Assembly (NCBI GenBank): GCA_937992195.1
Contig: CALKKV010000043.1
Coordinates: 62,001 to 126,000 of the forward strand
Direction: 5' to 3'
DNA: 64,000 nt
From: an uncultured Gammaproteobacteria bacterium
GTDB lineage: Bacteria; Pseudomonadota; Gammaproteobacteria; Arenicellales; Poriferihabitantaceae
The notes below the pieces were generated by a model. The model saw nothing but the letters and a program-made list of their open reading frames with translations. It was not told where the DNA came from and ran no database searches. Below are positions 63,439-64,000 of this stretch, one piece after another. Positions within the stretch are counted from its first letter, which is position 1; each line of letters starts with the position of its first letter. The position numbers and the translations under genes are program-made.

Positions 63439-64000
63439 TTGTTGCTAGTGTCGATGTGGCCCGCTGCCATGTCGTTGGTTAGTCATCAGCGGATTAACTA
63501 CTTCAATATCAACGAAACCGGAATCGCCGCTGCGATTACGCCACATATCAAGGAACGGGCCTTTCCTGAGTCAGTCTCCATCCCTGACGTTAATATAGAC
63601 GGTGATTTGACGGTTGAATACACGCTAGACCCTGAATTACAAAACGAAGCCTTACGGCTTCTGCAGAAACATAATCCTGACTATGGCGTTTTAGTGGCCA
63701 TAGACCCCGATACAGGGAAAATTCTGGCACTGGCTGATAACACGCGTAATTATTCAGATCTTGACCATCTAGCGTTGTCCGCGACTTATCCTGCGGCATC
63801 TGTTTCTAAAATTATTACTGCTGTGGCTGGATTTGAACAAGGAGCGATAAATACCCATTCGGTTATTCCATTTAATGGAAAGTCTACCTCCCTCTATAAA
63901 AAGAACGTGTTCAAACATAGCAATAATAAATGGACTAGAAAACAACCATTTACTGAGTCTTTCGCGAAATCAGTTAATACCGTATTTGGTCGATTAGGGG
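63439..64000 (+). CDS. Penicillin-binding transpeptidase (N-terminal part; runs off the right edge)
   Basis: The frame is open from 63361 to the window end. The start is unclear: TTG 63439, GTG 63448 and ATG 63454 are candidates, and the membrane anchor (TLAGLLLVSMWPAAMSLV) begins slightly before them. LDPELQNEALRLLQKHNPDY, VAIDPDTGKILALAD and the nucleophile motif S-V-S-K in YPAASVSKIITAV are typical of the transpeptidase domain. SVNTVFGRLG is its SxN motif. Only the first 190 or so residues are visible. Confidence 0.8.
   Translation, partial: MLLVSMWPAAMSLVSHQRINYFNINETGIAAAITPHIKERAFPESVSIPDVNIDGDLTVEYTLDPELQNEALRLLQKHNPDYGVLVAIDPDTGKILALADNTRNYSDLDHLALSATYPAASVSKIITAVAGFEQGAINTHSVIPFNGKSTSLYKKNVFKHSNNKWTRKQPFTESFAKSVNTVFGRLG

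Overview
The window is a stretch of a gammaproteobacterial chromosome with moderate GC. The strongest taxonomic signal is gene order. tonB-yqgE-ruvX-pyrR-pyrB-pyrC' lies next to a divergent pilGHIJ-chpA-chpC block, as I remember from the Pseudomonas aeruginosa chromosome, and tkt-pgk-fba is a short distance away. An Mrp-type cation/proton antiporter, a sulfotransferase and probable osmolyte or amine catabolism genes suggest a marine or saline aerobe. I cannot name the genus. I see no tRNA, rRNA, CRISPR array, insertion sequence or prophage.

Layout. 1-2.6 kb, minus strand: the start of a dimethylglycine/sarcosine-dehydrogenase-like flavoprotein cut by the left edge, and an AruH-like aminotransferase. 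2.7-6.7 kb: a MoxR-DUF58-transglutaminase (TgpA-like) module. 6.7-10.9 kb, minus: MmgE/PrpD protein, a decayed gene, and a YgiQ-type radical SAM protein. 11.2-13.6 kb: a small surface-sugar-like set (glycosyltransferase-like protein, sulfotransferase, methyltransferase). 13.7-15.7 kb: a DoeB-like deacylase and an exported protein of unknown function. 16.0-23.4 kb: a nine-gene Mrp-type antiporter operon. 23.5-27.6 kb, minus: four overlapping or abutting genes for a flavin/[2Fe-2S] amine or D-amino-acid dehydrogenase of the HcnABC/opine-oxidase type. 27.6-28.0 kb: an AT-rich gap with three DnaA-box sequences. 28-30.6 kb: RDD protein, MFS transporter, TerC-family protein. 30.7-35.7 kb: cell-wall proteins, with Sel1/SH3, TPR/NTF2-like, L,D-transpeptidase/NTF2-like and an M14 lipoprotein. 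35.8-40.3 kb, minus: fba, pgk, tkt. 40.5-51.8 kb, minus: an inositol-monophosphatase-family gene and the Pil-Chp twitching chemosensory cluster. 52.3-57.2 kb: tonB to pyrC'. 57.4-62.0 kb: a DegP/HtrA protease with a clear terminator, cysE, a small membrane protein and a K+ channel with two RCK domains. 62.1-64 kb: DUF924 protein, a membrane J-domain protein, and a penicillin-binding transpeptidase cut by the right edge.

Working together. The antiporter operon should handle Na+/H+ exchange. The pil/chp genes should control type IV pili. pyrR/pyrB/pyrC' form the pyrimidine module with a non-catalytic dihydroorotase homologue. The 31-36 kb genes and the final transpeptidase act on peptidoglycan. 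No clearly unprecedented system is visible. The items most worth a second look are the DnaA-box cluster, the antiporter architecture with a fused A'-B subunit, the tandem 28-residue repeats in ChpA, the cell-wall cluster with a shared C-terminal domain, and two decayed reading frames.
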